Source: Microbacterium sp. GCS4 (GTDB lineage: Bacteria > Actinomycetota > Actinomycetes > Actinomycetales > Microbacteriaceae). Taken from it: a DNA stretch of 64,000 bases. This document shows, one piece after another, positions 26,327-39,081 of the stretch. Location: the NCBI RefSeq assembly GCF_001262495.1, contig NZ_LGYE01000001.1, forward strand, positions 372,001 to 436,000. Reading direction: 5' to 3'. Position 1 is the stretch's first letter. Each line of letters starts with the position of its first letter. A model generated the notes under the pieces. The model had not been told where the DNA came from. It saw only the letters and a program-made list of their open reading frames with translations, and did not search any database. Made by a program: the position numbers and the translations under genes.

Positions 26327-27376
26327 GTGGTGACACTCGGGACGAAGGATCTCAACAGGGCGCTGCTCGCGCGTCAGATGCTCGACGAGCGTGCGGACAT
26401 TCCGGCACTCGCCGCGATCGACCATCTCGTGGGACTCCAGGCACAGGAGCCGCGCTCCCCGTACATCGGGCTCTGGGCCCGCCTGCAGGGTTTCCGGCCG
26501 GAGGCGCTCGAGGGCCTGCTCACCGACAGGGCGGCGGTGCGGATCCTGCTGATGCGCGGCACGATCCATCTCGTCACCTCCACCGATGCACTCGGGTTGA
26601 GACCCCACCTCCAGCCCAGGCTCGACAGGGAGTTGCGGAGCGGGCCTTTCGCGAAACCACTGCGCGAGGCCCAGGTCGACACGGACGAACTGGCCGCAGC
26701 CGGCCGTGCCGTGCTGGCTTCGGGTCCTCTCAGTACTGCCGATGTCGGCACCGTCCTGCGCGAGCGCTGGCCGGATGCATCGCACACCGTGCTGGGCAAC
26801 GCGCTCCGACTGTCCCTCCCGTTGGTCCAAGTTCCGCCCCGGGGGCTGTGGCGCTCGAGCGGGCGGGCAGTATGCGCGACGCTCGATCAGTGGGTGGGAC
26901 GCGAGCAGCGCGCCGTCGACCTCGAGGATGTCGTCGTGAGGTACCTGCGCGCCTTCGGCCCCGCGACGGTGATGGACGCTCAGCAGTGGTCGGGCCTGAC
27001 CCGTCTCGCCGGCGTCTTCGAGCGCCTTCGCGGGCTCCTCGTTACCTTTCGCGACGAGGCGGGACGCGAACTGTTCGACCTGCCGGACGCGCCCCGCCCG
27101 GGCGCCGACAACGACGTGCCGGTCCGACTGCTCCCGGAATTCGACAACGTCCTGCTCGCTCACACCGACCGTCGGCGTGTGATCGCCGATGATCGCCTGG
27201 GGCTGGTGATCGGCGGCCGGCGCACCGTGCTCGTCGATGGACAGGTCGCGGCGACATGGGCGCTGGGCGCCGATGACTCCGTCGCCGTCGACTACCTCGA
27301 CGACGTGTCCGCCCGCCAGAGGAAAGCGGTCACAGAGGAGTGCGATCGACTGATCGCATGGCTCCGAAGCACGTGA
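26327..27376 (+). CDS. Winged-helix DNA-binding domain protein (HTH_42/AlkX-like)
   Basis: This 349-residue protein resembles the winged-helix HTH_42 family common in actinobacteria. Relatives such as YcaQ/AlkX-type glycosylases bind or unhook damaged DNA. Family-like stretches include ALLARQMLDERAD, HLVGLQAQEPRSPYIGLWARL and RGTIHLVTSTDAL, and the C-terminal part has LLPEFDNVLLAHTDRRRV. I cannot say whether a glycosylase activity is retained. The GTG at 26327 is a probable leaderless start. It converges on the ligA operon with a 38-nt gap. Confidence 0.8.
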   Translation: MVTLGTKDLNRALLARQMLDERADIPALAAIDHLVGLQAQEPRSPYIGLWARLQGFRPEALEGLLTDRAAVRILLMRGTIHLVTSTDALGLRPHLQPRLDRELRSGPFAKPLREAQVDTDELAAAGRAVLASGPLSTADVGTVLRERWPDASHTVLGNALRLSLPLVQVPPRGLWRSSGRAVCATLDQWVGREQRAVDLEDVVVRYLRAFGPATVMDAQQWSGLTRLAGVFERLRGLLVTFRDEAGRELFDLPDAPRPGADNDVPVRLLPEFDNVLLAHTDRRRVIADDRLGLVIGGRRTVLVDGQVAATWALGADDSVAVDYLDDVSARQRKAVTEECDRLIAWLRST

Positions 27377-27414
27377 TCCTCTGACCCGCGCCGTCTGACG
27401 ACTGCCGGAGCACG

Positions 27415-30218
<2,804 letters not shown>

Positions 30219-30247
30219 CGAGCGACGACCGACATCGACAGGGGGCG

Positions 30248-31345
30248 CTACGCCTCGACCGGCACCGCCGAGACCGTGCGGTCGATCGTGAACTGACCGA
30301 GCACGCGCGTGCCGACGTACAGCACCGCGGTCTGTCCGGGAGCCACGCCGTCGAGCGGCCCGTCGGGAACGACCGTGACTCCGAGGTCAGACACCGTCGC
30401 CCGAGCCGGCACGGGTTCGGCGTGCGCTCGGATCTGCACGTCGCAGGCGAACTCCGCCGCGACAGGCGATGCGCCCGCCCAACTGAACCGCTCCCCTGCG
30501 ATCTCCCGCGTCGCGAGCGCCTCCTTGGGACCCACCACGACCGTGTTCGAGACGGGGCGCACCTCGAGGACGAAGCGAGGCTTGCCATCGGGGGCCGGCA
30601 CTCCGAGCTTGAGCCCGCGCCGCTGCCCTACCGTGAACGCATGCGCGCCCTCGTGCGACCCCACGACGGCGCCGGTCCGATCCACGATCTCACCCGTCGC
30701 TGTGCCGACCTTCTCGGCGAGCCATCCGCGCGTGTCGCCGTCCGGGATGAAGCAGATGTCGTGGCTGTCCGGCTTCTGTGCAACGCTCAGCCCGCGCTCC
30801 GCGGCCTCGGCGCGCACGATCGCCTTCGACGGCGTGGTTCCCAGCGGGAAATACGTGTGCGCGAGCTGGTCGGCCGTCAGCACGCCGAGGACGTAGGACT
30901 GGTCCTTCGCGTTGTCGGCCGCGCGGTGCAGCTCGAGCCCGGTCTCCGTCTGGACGAGCGTGGCGTAGTGGCCCGTGCACACAGCGTCGAAGCCCAGCTC
31001 GATCGCGCGCTCCAGCAGCGCGGCGAACTTGATCTTCTCGTTGCAGCGCATGCAGGGGTTCGGGGTGCGTCCGGCCTGGTACTCCGACACGAAGTCGGCG
31101 ATCACGTCGTCGCGGAAACGCTCGGAGAAGTCCCACACGTAGAAGGGGATGCCGAGCACGTCGGCAGCCCGCCGCGCGTCCAGCGCGTCCTCGATCGTGC
31201 AGCAGCCGCGACTGCCGGTGCGCAACGTGCCGCCCGCACGCGAGAGCGCGAGGTGCACGCCGACGACGTCGTGCCCCGCCTCGACGGCACGCGCGGCCGC
31301 GACGGCGGAGTCGACGCCACCGCTCATGGCCGCGAGGATCCTCAT
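30248..31345 (-). CDS. mnmA: tRNA-specific 2-thiouridylase
   Basis: This 365-residue enzyme puts sulfur on U34 of tRNA-Lys, -Glu and -Gln. The PP-loop SGGVDS is at residues 8-13, the catalytic cysteines are in NPCMRCN near 98 and [11 protein letters not shown] near 195, and a C-terminal beta-barrel domain follows. Sulfur is expected from the cysteine desulfurase encoded 9 nt upstream (31355-32530). The ATG at 31345 follows TAGACT by 6 nt, so it may also be expressed alone as a leaderless mRNA. Confidence 0.97.
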   Translation of the reverse strand: MRILAAMSGGVDSAVAAARAVEAGHDVVGVHLALSRAGGTLRTGSRGCCTIEDALDARRAADVLGIPFYVWDFSERFRDDVIADFVSEYQAGRTPNPCMRCNEKIKFAALLERAIELGFDAVCTGHYATLVQTETGLELHRAADNAKDQSYVLGVLTADQLAHTYFPLGTTPSKAIVRAEAAERGLSVAQKPDSHDICFIPDGDTRGWLAEKVGTATGEIVDRTGAVVGSHEGAHAFTVGQRRGLKLGVPAPDGKPRFVLEVRPVSNTVVVGPKEALATREIAGERFSWAGASPVAAEFACDVQIRAHAEPVPARATVSDLGVTVVPDGPLDGVAPGQTAVLYVGTRVLGQFTIDRTVSAVPVEA

Positions 31346-31351
31346 ACGACC

Positions 31352-31357
31352 AGTCTA
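31352..31357 (-). promoter_or_regulatory. Candidate -10 for leaderless mnmA
   Basis: TAGACT on the minus strand begins 12 nt before the mnmA ATG and overlaps the stop codon of the desulfurase gene. Confidence 0.45.
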
Positions 31358-32530
31358 CGAGCGCTCGCCTGGACCGGACCCGGATGCCCGGGCGTAGACG
31401 TCCGCGATCGCCGCGAGGACGGCATCCACATCGGCCGCCGTGGAGGTCCGCCCGAGGGTGAAGCGCAGCACGCTGCGGGCGTCCTGCTCGCTGCGTCCCA
31501 TGGCCGTCACGACGTGCGAGGGTTCGGCGACACCGGCCTGGCACGCCGATCCGGTCGATGCGGCGATTCCGTGCATGTCCAGCAGGAACAGCAGGCTCTC
31601 CCCCACCGCCCCGGGGAAGAGCACGTGCGCGTTGCCCGGGAGTCGGTGCGCGGGATCGCCCAGCAGCTCCGCAACGGGCACGCGGGTCAGGATGCCGGAG
31701 ACCAGCCGCTCGCGCAGCGCCGAGAGGCGACGATGCTCGGTCTCACGCTCGGACTCCGCGAGCTCGACGGCGACGGCGAACGCCGCGGCTCCCGCGACAT
31801 CCTGGGTTCCCGCGCGCAAGCCGCGCTGCTGAGCGCCACCGTGGAGCAGCGCACTGAGCCGGGCGGTCCGGGAGACGACCAGCGCCCCGACACCCACCGG
31901 GGCGCCGACCTTGTGCCCCGCGATGCTGAGGGCGACGAGTCCGCTACCGGCCGCCGCCTCCGCGCGCAGTCCGCGGAACGAGATGGGCACGTGCCCCAGC
32001 GCGGCGACGGCGTCGAGGTGCAGCGGCACCTCCGCCTCGGCGGCGGATGCCGCAAGCGCTGCGGAGTCGTTCAGGGTCCCCGCCTCGTTGTTCGCGACGA
32101 GCGCGGTCGCGAGGGCGGCGCCCGGCAGCCGATCCCGGAAGTCCGCGACGTCGATCGCCGCCGTCGACGACACCCGTACACCTCGTGCGACGGCGCCCGC
32201 CGACACGAGGGCCTCGACGGTGTCCATGGTCGCGTGGTGCTCGGCATCCGGCAGCACGATCGCGTCGGTGCCGCCCGCGCGCGCCGACCAGAGCCCCTTC
32301 AGTGCGAGGTTGATCGACTCGGTGCCGCCCGAGGTGAGCACGACCTCGATCGGATCGCATCCGAGGACGGCGGCGAGGCGCTCACGCGACTCCTCGAGGA
32401 GTCTTCGCGCACCCTGACCGGCGCCGTGGGTCGACGACGCGTTCCCGACCAGCTCGCTCGCGCGCACCCAGGCGTCGCGGGCCTCGGGGCGCAACCGAGT
32501 GGTCGCCGCGTGGTCGAGATAGTGCTGCAT
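31355..32530 (-). CDS. Cysteine desulfurase (IscS/NifS class V aminotransferase)
   Basis: This 391-residue PLP enzyme removes sulfur from cysteine and passes it on as a persulfide, here probably to MnmA. It starts MQHYLDHAATT, the family opening. The PLP Lys is in IAGHKVGAPVG and the sulfur-carrying Cys in TGSACQAG. HATMDTVEAL near 105 holds the PLP-stacking His. I prefer ATG 32530 with GGGGGAGAG upstream over an ATG 18 nt earlier. It leads a desulfurase-mnmA-ligA-27415 run on the minus strand. Confidence 0.93.
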   Translation of the reverse strand: MQHYLDHAATTRLRPEARDAWVRASELVGNASSTHGAGQGARRLLEESRERLAAVLGCDPIEVVLTSGGTESINLALKGLWSARAGGTDAIVLPDAEHHATMDTVEALVSAGAVARGVRVSSTAAIDVADFRDRLPGAALATALVANNEAGTLNDSAALAASAAEAEVPLHLDAVAALGHVPISFRGLRAEAAAGSGLVALSIAGHKVGAPVGVGALVVSRTARLSALLHGGAQQRGLRAGTQDVAGAAAFAVAVELAESERETEHRRLSALRERLVSGILTRVPVAELLGDPAHRLPGNAHVLFPGAVGESLLFLLDMHGIAASTGSACQAGVAEPSHVVTAMGRSEQDARSVLRFTLGRTSTAADVDAVLAAIADVYARASGSGPGERS

Positions 32531-32624
32531 CCTTCCACTCTCCCCCATTTCTCGGGCGCACGCTCCGGCCTTCCCGCTCCGATATACCGGATGTCGCCCG
32601 TCATGACACCCAGGCTCGGCGCTC

Positions 32625-32630
32625 TAGGGT
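32625..32630 (+). promoter_or_regulatory. Candidate -10 for leaderless glgX
   Basis: TAGGGT begins 12 nt before the glgX ATG at 32637. Confidence 0.5.
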
Positions 32631-32636
32631 GTACTC

Positions 32637-34709
32637 ATGCCCGCGAATCGAGTCCTCGCCGCGCCCGGCGGCACCACTCTCGACGATCTCGGCGTGCGTC
32701 TGCACGACGGCGTCGGGACGCTGCGCGTCTGGTCGCAGAACGCGTCGTCCGTCGAGCTCGTCGTCTTCGACGCGGAGGACCTCGACTGGGCCACGGACCA
32801 GGTCGATCTCGAGCGCCTGCCCGGCGGCGTCTGGGAGGTCACGACGCCGCTCCTGCAGCCAGGGACCCGCTACGCGCTCCGCGTCGGCGGACCGCACGGC
32901 CCCGGCAACACGTTCAATCCCGAGACCCTCCTCCTCGACCCCTACGCCCGGGGGCTCGCTCAGGGGGACGGCTACGAGGAGTGGCGCTCGGTGGTCATCG
33001 AGGACGGCTTCGACTGGGGCGATTCCGCCAAGCCGCGCATCCCCCTCGACCGCACTGTGATCTACGAGGGGCACCTGAAGGGGCTCACCAAGCGTCAGCC
33101 GGACATGCCTCCGGCACTGCACGGCACCTACGCCGGACTCGCCCACCCGGCGATGATCCAGTACTTCCGCGACCTGGGTGTCACGTCGATCGAGCTTCTC
33201 CCCGTGCACGCCTTCGTGCCGGAGCCGCGGCTGCTCGAACGCGGACTCACGAACTACTGGGGCTACAACACCCTGAACTTCTTCACCCCGCACACCGCAT
33301 ATGCCACGGACGATGCCCGCAAGGGGGGTCCCGAGGCTGTCCTCGCCGAGTTCAAGGGCATGGTGCGGCTGCTGCACGAGGCCGGACTCGAGGTGATCCT
33401 GGACGTCGTGTACAACCACACCTCCGAGGAGGGCATCGGCGGGCCGCGCTCGAGCCTCCGCGGGATCGACAATGCGAGCTACTACCGGCAGGACGCCGCC
33501 GGGGCATACGTCGACACGACGGGCTGCGGGAACACGCTCGATACCTCGACGGACGCCGGAGCCCGGCTCGTGCTCGACTCGCTGCGCTACTGGGCGCAGG
33601 AGATGCAGATCGACGGCTTCCGCTTCGACCTCGCGACCGCGATCGCTCGCGACGGCTCGCACACCTACACGCCCGATCACCCGCTGCTCACGGCGATCGC
33701 CGATGACCCCGTGCTGCGCGACACCAAGCTCATCGCCGAGCCCTGGGACGTCGGCCTCGGCGGCTGGCAGACCGGCAACTTCCCGACCGGCTGGCACGAA
33801 TGGAACGACCGCTACCGCGACCGCGTCCGCAACTTCTGGCTCAGCGACATCGACTACGCGCGACGCGCGTCGGCCCCGGTGGGCATCGGCGGATTCGCGA
33901 CCCGCCTCGCCGGCTCCTCCAACACGTTCTCCGAGGCACGCGGACCGCTCGCGAGCATCAACTTCGTCACCGCACACGACGGCTTCACCCTGAACGACCT
34001 CGTGTCGTACGACGTCAAACACAACGAGGCCAACGGCGAGCACAACCGCGACGGCGCCGACACGAACCGCGCCTTCAACCACGGCATCGAGGGACCCACC
34101 GACGACGCGGGCATCATCGCGACGCGCCGCAAGGCCATGCGGAACCTGCTCGGGACGCTGCTGCTGTCCGCCGGCATCCCCATGCTCACGGCCGGGGACG
34201 AGGTCGGGCGCACCCAGCGCGGCAACAACAACGCCTACGCCCAGGATTCCGCCCTGACCTGGTTGAGCTGGGATCCCGAGCCCTGGCAGGAGGATCTGCG
34301 CGCGCACGTGACGCGTCTCATCCGGCTGCGCGCCGAGAATCCGGCCCTGCGTCCGAGCCGCTATGCCCGTCTGGGCGAGCACATCCCCAACGCCTCCGTC
34401 ATGGAATGGTTCGACCAGAACGGCGAGACCATGGAGAGCGAGCAGTGGACGGACCCGGGCAACCGCACGCTGCAGTACGTCGCCGCGTCCACCCCCGATC
34501 AGGAGGCCGCGAACCGCATCCTGCTCATCGTGCACGGGACGGAGTCACCCATCGACGTCCGCCTGCCCGAGGAGCTCGAGGGAGCCACGCGCTTCGTCTC
34601 CCTGTGGTCGAGTGCGGACGAGCGCCCGGAGTCCGCTGAGGAGGTCTTCGCGCCCGGGGACGTGCTGCCCGTCCCCGGCACGTCGATGCGCCTTTTCCGG
34701 GTCGAATAG
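32637..34709 (+). CDS. glgX: Glycogen debranching enzyme
   Basis: This 690-residue GH13 enzyme is of the GlgX/isoamylase type, hydrolysing alpha-1,6 branches of glycogen. An N-terminal CBM48-like domain is followed by the catalytic barrel with VIYEGHLKGLTK, DVVYNHTSE, the nucleophile region DGFRFDLA, the acid in IAEPWDVG and the third Asp in TAHDGFTLND. The length is usual. A -10 hexamer 6 nt before ATG 32637 suggests a leaderless mRNA. It is followed by glgE after 62 nt, so branch removal and branch building are encoded together. Confidence 0.95.
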   Translation: MPANRVLAAPGGTTLDDLGVRLHDGVGTLRVWSQNASSVELVVFDAEDLDWATDQVDLERLPGGVWEVTTPLLQPGTRYALRVGGPHGPGNTFNPETLLLDPYARGLAQGDGYEEWRSVVIEDGFDWGDSAKPRIPLDRTVIYEGHLKGLTKRQPDMPPALHGTYAGLAHPAMIQYFRDLGVTSIELLPVHAFVPEPRLLERGLTNYWGYNTLNFFTPHTAYATDDARKGGPEAVLAEFKGMVRLLHEAGLEVILDVVYNHTSEEGIGGPRSSLRGIDNASYYRQDAAGAYVDTTGCGNTLDTSTDAGARLVLDSLRYWAQEMQIDGFRFDLATAIARDGSHTYTPDHPLLTAIADDPVLRDTKLIAEPWDVGLGGWQTGNFPTGWHEWNDRYRDRVRNFWLSDIDYARRASAPVGIGGFATRLAGSSNTFSEARGPLASINFVTAHDGFTLNDLVSYDVKHNEANGEHNRDGADTNRAFNHGIEGPTDDAGIIATRRKAMRNLLGTLLLSAGIPMLTAGDEVGRTQRGNNNAYAQDSALTWLSWDPEPWQEDLRAHVTRLIRLRAENPALRPSRYARLGEHIPNASVMEWFDQNGETMESEQWTDPGNRTLQYVAASTPDQEAANRILLIVHGTESPIDVRLPEELEGATRFVSLWSSADERPESAEEVFAPGDVLPVPGTSMRLFRVE

Positions 34710-34759
34710 CACACGGCGCGCCGCATGTCTGCGCGCTTCCGAGCACCAGGGCATCGCGG

Positions 34760-34765
34760 TACTGT
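34760..34765 (+). promoter_or_regulatory. Candidate -10 for leaderless glgE
   Basis: TACTGT begins 12 nt before the glgE GTG at 34772, so glgE-glgB may be transcribed separately from glgX. Confidence 0.5.
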
Positions 34766-34771
34766 CAGGAT

Positions 34772-36844
34772 GTGGCCGCACGAACGAGCACCCGTCCGAA
34801 AGCTCTCCGGAGCACCTCCCAGATCCCCTTGCGCCCGCTCGACGCGGCGCCCGACGGGCCCGACCTCCGCACCGCGCGGATCCCGCTCCTCGATCACGCC
34901 CCCGTGGTCGCCGGCGGCTTCACCCCCAAGGCGTTCGTCGGCGAGGTCGTGCCGTTCAGCGTCGTCGCGTTCCGCGAGGGGCACGATCTCATCGGCGTGC
35001 AGCTGCGGCTCACGGCGCCCGACGGCGAACAGTCGCTCCATCGCCTGCGCCCGCGTCTCGATGGCACGGATCGCTGGGGAGCGGACATCGCGATCGATGT
35101 GCAGGGCACGTGGACCTTCCGGTTCGAGGCGTTCTCCGACGACTTCGCCACCTGGGCGCACGCGACCGAGCTGAAGGTCGCCGCGGGCGTGGACGTGCCC
35201 GTGATGGCCGCGCTCGGGGCGGACCTGCTCACCCGGGCCGCCGCAGAGAGGGACCGCCCGGCCGCGCAGCGTCGACTTCTCGCTGCGACGGCGCAGGAGC
35301 TCCGTGCGGCCGAGAGCGATAGCATCCTGGCCCTCTCCGTCGATCCCGAGCTCGCCCGGATCTTCGACGAGCGCCCGCTGACCTCGTTGCGGTCGGCCTC
35401 GGAGCCCCACCCGATCCTCGTGGAACGCACCGTCGCCGGAGTCGGCGCCTGGTACGAGTTCTTCCCGCGCTCCGAGGGTGCGAAGAGGCTGAAGGACGGG
35501 ACGGTGAAGAGCGGCACCTTCCGCACCGCGGCCCGCCGCCTGCCGGGCGTCGCCGCGATGGGGTTCGATGTCGTGTACCTCGTCCCCATCCACCCGATCG
35601 GCACGAGCAACCGCAAGGGACGCAACAACACGCTGACCACGGAGCCGGGCGACCCCGGCTCTCCGTACGCGATCGGTTCGCCGGACGGCGGGCACGACGC
35701 GATCCACCCCGACCTCGGCACTCCCGCGGACTTCCGTTCCTTCGTCCGTGCCGCGCGCAAGGAGAGCCTCGAGGTCGCGCTCGACCTTGCACTGCAGGCA
35801 TCTCCGGATCATCCCTGGGTCGCCGAGCACCCGGAGTGGTTCACGACCCTCCCCGACGGCACGATCGCCTACGCGGAGAACCCGCCCAAGAAGTACCAGG
35901 ACATCTATCCGCTGAACTTCGACAACGATCCCGAGGGGATCTACGCCGAGATGCTGCGGATCGTGCGGCACTGGGTGCGCGAGGGCGTCAAGATCTTCCG
36001 CGTCGACAACCCGCACACCAAGCCCCTGCAGTTCTGGGAATGGCTGATCGCGACCGTGAACGCCGACGACCCCGACGTCATCTTCCTCGCCGAGGCGTTC
36101 ACGCGTCCCGCCGTGATGCGAGCGCTCGCGGCCGTGGGCTTCCAGCAGAGCTACAGCTACTTCACCTGGCGCAACACGAAGGCCGAGCTCGAGGAGTTCC
36201 TCGACGGGATAGCGCACGACACGAGCGACTACATGCGGCCCAACCTCTTCGTGAACACGCACGACATCCTCACGGAGTACCTCCAGTTCGGCGGACGAGC
36301 CGCCTACCGCATCCGCGCCTGCATCGCGGCGACGGCGGCGCCGATCTACGGCGTGTACGCCGGCTACGAGCTCTTCGAGAACGTGGCGCGCCCCGGTTCC
36401 GAGGAGAACATCGACAACGAGAAGTACGAGTACAAGGTGCGCGACTGGCAGGGCGCGGAGCGCTCCGGAGACTCCCTGGCCCCTCTGCTGCGTCGGCTCA
36501 ACGAGATACGCCACGATCACCCCGCGCTCCGACAGCTGCGCAACTTCTCGGCTCACTGGAGCGACGACGACGCTGTCCTCGTGTACAGCAAGCACCTCGA
36601 CGCGGCCTTCACCGGCACCGGGCGGCCGGACACGATCATCGTCGTCGCCAACGTCGATCCGCACTCCGTGCGGGAGACCACCGTGCACCTCGACACCACC
36701 ATCTGGGGCGTCGCACCGGGCGAGCCCTTCGAGGTCGAAGACCTGCTCACCGGTGCGGTCTGGACGTGGAGCGACCACAACTACGTGCGGCTCGACGCCT
36801 TCGACGAGCCGGTGCACATCCTGAGGGTGAAGGAGCGAGCATGA
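34772..36844 (+). CDS. glgE: Alpha-1,4-glucan:maltose-1-phosphate maltosyltransferase
   Basis: This 690-residue GH13_3 enzyme extends alpha-1,4-glucan chains from maltose-1-phosphate. The nucleophile Asp412 is in FRVDNPHTK and the acid/base Glu441 in FLAEAFTRP, 29 residues apart as in characterised GlgE. The N-terminal beta-sandwich and helical insert are present. The GTG at 34772 follows TACTGT by 6 nt. The stop overlaps glgB by 4 nt. The maltose-1-phosphate-forming TreS/Pep2 or GlgM are not in this window, so the donor source is unknown here. Confidence 0.95.
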   Translation: MAARTSTRPKALRSTSQIPLRPLDAAPDGPDLRTARIPLLDHAPVVAGGFTPKAFVGEVVPFSVVAFREGHDLIGVQLRLTAPDGEQSLHRLRPRLDGTDRWGADIAIDVQGTWTFRFEAFSDDFATWAHATELKVAAGVDVPVMAALGADLLTRAAAERDRPAAQRRLLAATAQELRAAESDSILALSVDPELARIFDERPLTSLRSASEPHPILVERTVAGVGAWYEFFPRSEGAKRLKDGTVKSGTFRTAARRLPGVAAMGFDVVYLVPIHPIGTSNRKGRNNTLTTEPGDPGSPYAIGSPDGGHDAIHPDLGTPADFRSFVRAARKESLEVALDLALQASPDHPWVAEHPEWFTTLPDGTIAYAENPPKKYQDIYPLNFDNDPEGIYAEMLRIVRHWVREGVKIFRVDNPHTKPLQFWEWLIATVNADDPDVIFLAEAFTRPAVMRALAAVGFQQSYSYFTWRNTKAELEEFLDGIAHDTSDYMRPNLFVNTHDILTEYLQFGGRAAYRIRACIAATAAPIYGVYAGYELFENVARPGSEENIDNEKYEYKVRDWQGAERSGDSLAPLLRRLNEIRHDHPALRQLRNFSAHWSDDDAVLVYSKHLDAAFTGTGRPDTIIVVANVDPHSVRETTVHLDTTIWGVAPGEPFEVEDLLTGAVWTWSDHNYVRLDAFDEPVHILRVKERA

Positions 36845-39048
36845 GCTATCTCGAGGACGTCGCGTCGTCCGCCGACTGGGCGGCCGTCGCCGAGGGGGCG
36901 CATCACGATCCGCATGCGGTGCTGGGCGCACACCCGCACACGGATGCCGCGGATCGCACCGTCACCGTCATCCGCGTCCGTCGGCCGCTCGCGGCGTCCG
37001 TCGCGGCCGTGTTCCGCGACGGCACCCGCCTCGACCTCGCGCACGTCGCGCACGGCATCTGGGAGGGCCAGCACGACGGAGCGCCCGTGGCGTACCGGAT
37101 CGCCACCGCGTACGGCGACGACGAGGAGACGCTCAGCGGCGATCCCTACCGGCATCCGCCGGCACTCGGCGACCTCGACCTGCATCTGATCGCCGAAGGC
37201 CGTCACGAGCGGCTGTGGGAGGTCCTGGGCGCGCACCCGCGCGACTTCGACGGCGAGTCGGGCGTCGCTTTTGCGGTCTGGGCTCCGAACGCCACGGCCG
37301 TGCGCGTCGTCGGCGATTTCAACGGCTGGAACGGTCAGGGTCACGCGATGCGCTCCATGGGCGTGAGCGGCCTCTGGGAGCTGTTCATCCCCGATGTCGC
37401 GGTCGGATCGATCTACAAGTACGAGATCCGCTCGCGGAACGGCGCCTGGCTTCTGAAGGCCGATCCGATGGCGCAGGCCGCGCAGGTCCCGCCGGAGACG
37501 GCCTCGGTGGTCACCGAGTCGTCGTACGCCTGGGGCGACGGTGCGTGGATGACCCGCCGGGCCGCCACGCATGCCGTCGCGCAGCCGCTGTCGGTGTACG
37601 AGGTCCATCTCGGATCGTGGCGCGCGGGCCTCGGCTATCGTGAGGTCGCCGATCAGCTGATCGCCCATGTCACCGAGGCGGGGTTCACGCACGTCGAGTT
37701 CATGCCTCTCGCAGAGCATCCTTTCGGCGGGTCCTGGGGTTATCAGGTGAGCGGCTACTACGCCGCGACGAGTCGTTTCGGCAGCCCCGACGATCTGCGC
37801 TACCTGATCGACCGACTGCACCAGGCGGGCATCGGCGTCATCATGGACTGGGTTCCCGGGCACTTCCCGAAGGATGCCTTCGCACTCGCCGGATTCGACG
37901 GTCAGCCGCTGTACGAGCATCCGGATCCGCGCCGCGGCGAGCACCAGGACTGGGGCACGCTGATCTTCGACTACGGTCGTCCCGAGGTACGCGGCTTCCT
38001 CGTCGCGAACGCCCTGTACTGGCTGCAGGAGTTCCACGTCGACGGGCTGCGGGTCGACGCGGTCGCCTCCATGCTGTATCTGGACTACTCCCGCAAGGAC
38101 GGCGAGTGGGAGCCCAACATCCACGGCGGTCGGGAGAACCTCGAGGCGATCCGGTTCCTGCAGGAGGTGAACGCCACGGCGTACCGACTGCACCCCGGCA
38201 TCCTCATGATCGCCGAGGAGTCGACGAGTTTCCCCGGGGTGACCGCTCCCACCGACCATGCGGGACTCGGCTTCGGGTTCAAGTGGAACATGGGGTGGAT
38301 GAACGACTCGCTGCAGTACATCGAACGCGACCCGATGTACCGCTCGCACCACGAGGGCGAGATGACGTTCTCGTTCGTCTACGCGTTCGGCGAGAACTAT
38401 CTGCTCCCGATCAGCCACGACGAGGTGGTCCACGGCAAGGGCAGTCTTCTCGCGAAGATGCCGGGCGACCACTGGCACAAGCTCGCGAACGTGCGGGCGT
38501 ACCTCGCGTACATGTGGGGCCACCCGGGCAAGAAGCTCCTGTTCATGGGGCAGGAGTTCGGCCAGCTGGCCGAATGGTCCGAGTCCCGCGAACTCGACTG
38601 GTGGCTTCTCGATCAGCCCTCGCACGCCCAGCTGCAGGCGTTCGTGGGTGAACTAAACCGCACGTATCGCGCGCAGGCACCGCTGTGGGAGAGAGACAAC
38701 GACGGATCGTCGTTCTCGCGCCTCGGCGCACCTGATTGGGATCCGACGGTGATCGCCTTCGAACGCCGCGACGCGCACGGCGGCCGCCTCGTCGTGGTGA
38801 GCAACTTCGCCGGCGTCGAGCGCAGCGGGTATCGGCTGACTCTCCCCCGCGAGGGAGTCTGGCAGGAGATCCTGAACTCGGATGCCGCCGCCTTCGGCGG
38901 GCGCGGGTCCGGCAATCTCGGCCTGGTCGTGGCCCATCCGGAGGACGGATCGGATGCGTCGACCGCGACCATCACGCTCCCCGCGCTCTCCACGATCTGG
39001 CTGCGTCACCAGAGCGATCCGCACCTTCCGACCGTGACCCACGGCTGA
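36841..39048 (+). CDS. glgB: 1,4-alpha-glucan branching enzyme
   Basis: This 735-residue GH13_9 enzyme makes alpha-1,6 branches. Two N-terminal CBM48-type domains (HDPHAVLGAH and AVWAPNATAVRVVGDFNGW) precede the barrel. The nucleophile Asp406 is in GLRVDAVASM, the acid Glu459 in IAEEST, and the third Asp in ISHDEVVHGKGSL. The ATG at 36841 overlaps the glgE stop (ATGA), so chain extension and branching are translationally coupled, as in the GlgE pathway of other actinobacteria. Confidence 0.97.
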   Translation: MSYLEDVASSADWAAVAEGAHHDPHAVLGAHPHTDAADRTVTVIRVRRPLAASVAAVFRDGTRLDLAHVAHGIWEGQHDGAPVAYRIATAYGDDEETLSGDPYRHPPALGDLDLHLIAEGRHERLWEVLGAHPRDFDGESGVAFAVWAPNATAVRVVGDFNGWNGQGHAMRSMGVSGLWELFIPDVAVGSIYKYEIRSRNGAWLLKADPMAQAAQVPPETASVVTESSYAWGDGAWMTRRAATHAVAQPLSVYEVHLGSWRAGLGYREVADQLIAHVTEAGFTHVEFMPLAEHPFGGSWGYQVSGYYAATSRFGSPDDLRYLIDRLHQAGIGVIMDWVPGHFPKDAFALAGFDGQPLYEHPDPRRGEHQDWGTLIFDYGRPEVRGFLVANALYWLQEFHVDGLRVDAVASMLYLDYSRKDGEWEPNIHGGRENLEAIRFLQEVNATAYRLHPGILMIAEESTSFPGVTAPTDHAGLGFGFKWNMGWMNDSLQYIERDPMYRSHHEGEMTFSFVYAFGENYLLPISHDEVVHGKGSLLAKMPGDHWHKLANVRAYLAYMWGHPGKKLLFMGQEFGQLAEWSESRELDWWLLDQPSHAQLQAFVGELNRTYRAQAPLWERDNDGSSFSRLGAPDWDPTVIAFERRDAHGGRLVVVSNFAGVERSGYRLTLPREGVWQEILNSDAAAFGGRGSGNLGLVVAHPEDGSDASTATITLPALSTIWLRHQSDPHLPTVTHG

Positions 39049-39050
39049 GG

Positions 39051-39070
39051 CCGCGCCGGTCACGGCGCGG
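39051..39070. terminator. Hairpin between convergent glgB and trx-TPR gene
   Basis: A perfect 8-bp stem (39051-39058 with 39063-39070) with a 4-nt loop GTCA lies in the 33-nt convergent gap. No T-run follows on either side, so it is only a possible bidirectional terminator. Confidence 0.45.
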
Positions 39071-39081
39071 GAACACCGCCC

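Noticed and set aside
30422..33706. A 1094-codon plus-strand open frame spanning mnmA, the desulfurase and part of glgX
   Set aside because: It crosses three well-supported genes in wrong frames, has low-complexity Arg/Gly/Ala composition and no ribosome site; a GC-bias artefact.
34499..36931. An 810-codon minus-strand frame over glgE
   Set aside because: It is antisense to glgE, whose catalytic residues and coupling to glgB are clear.
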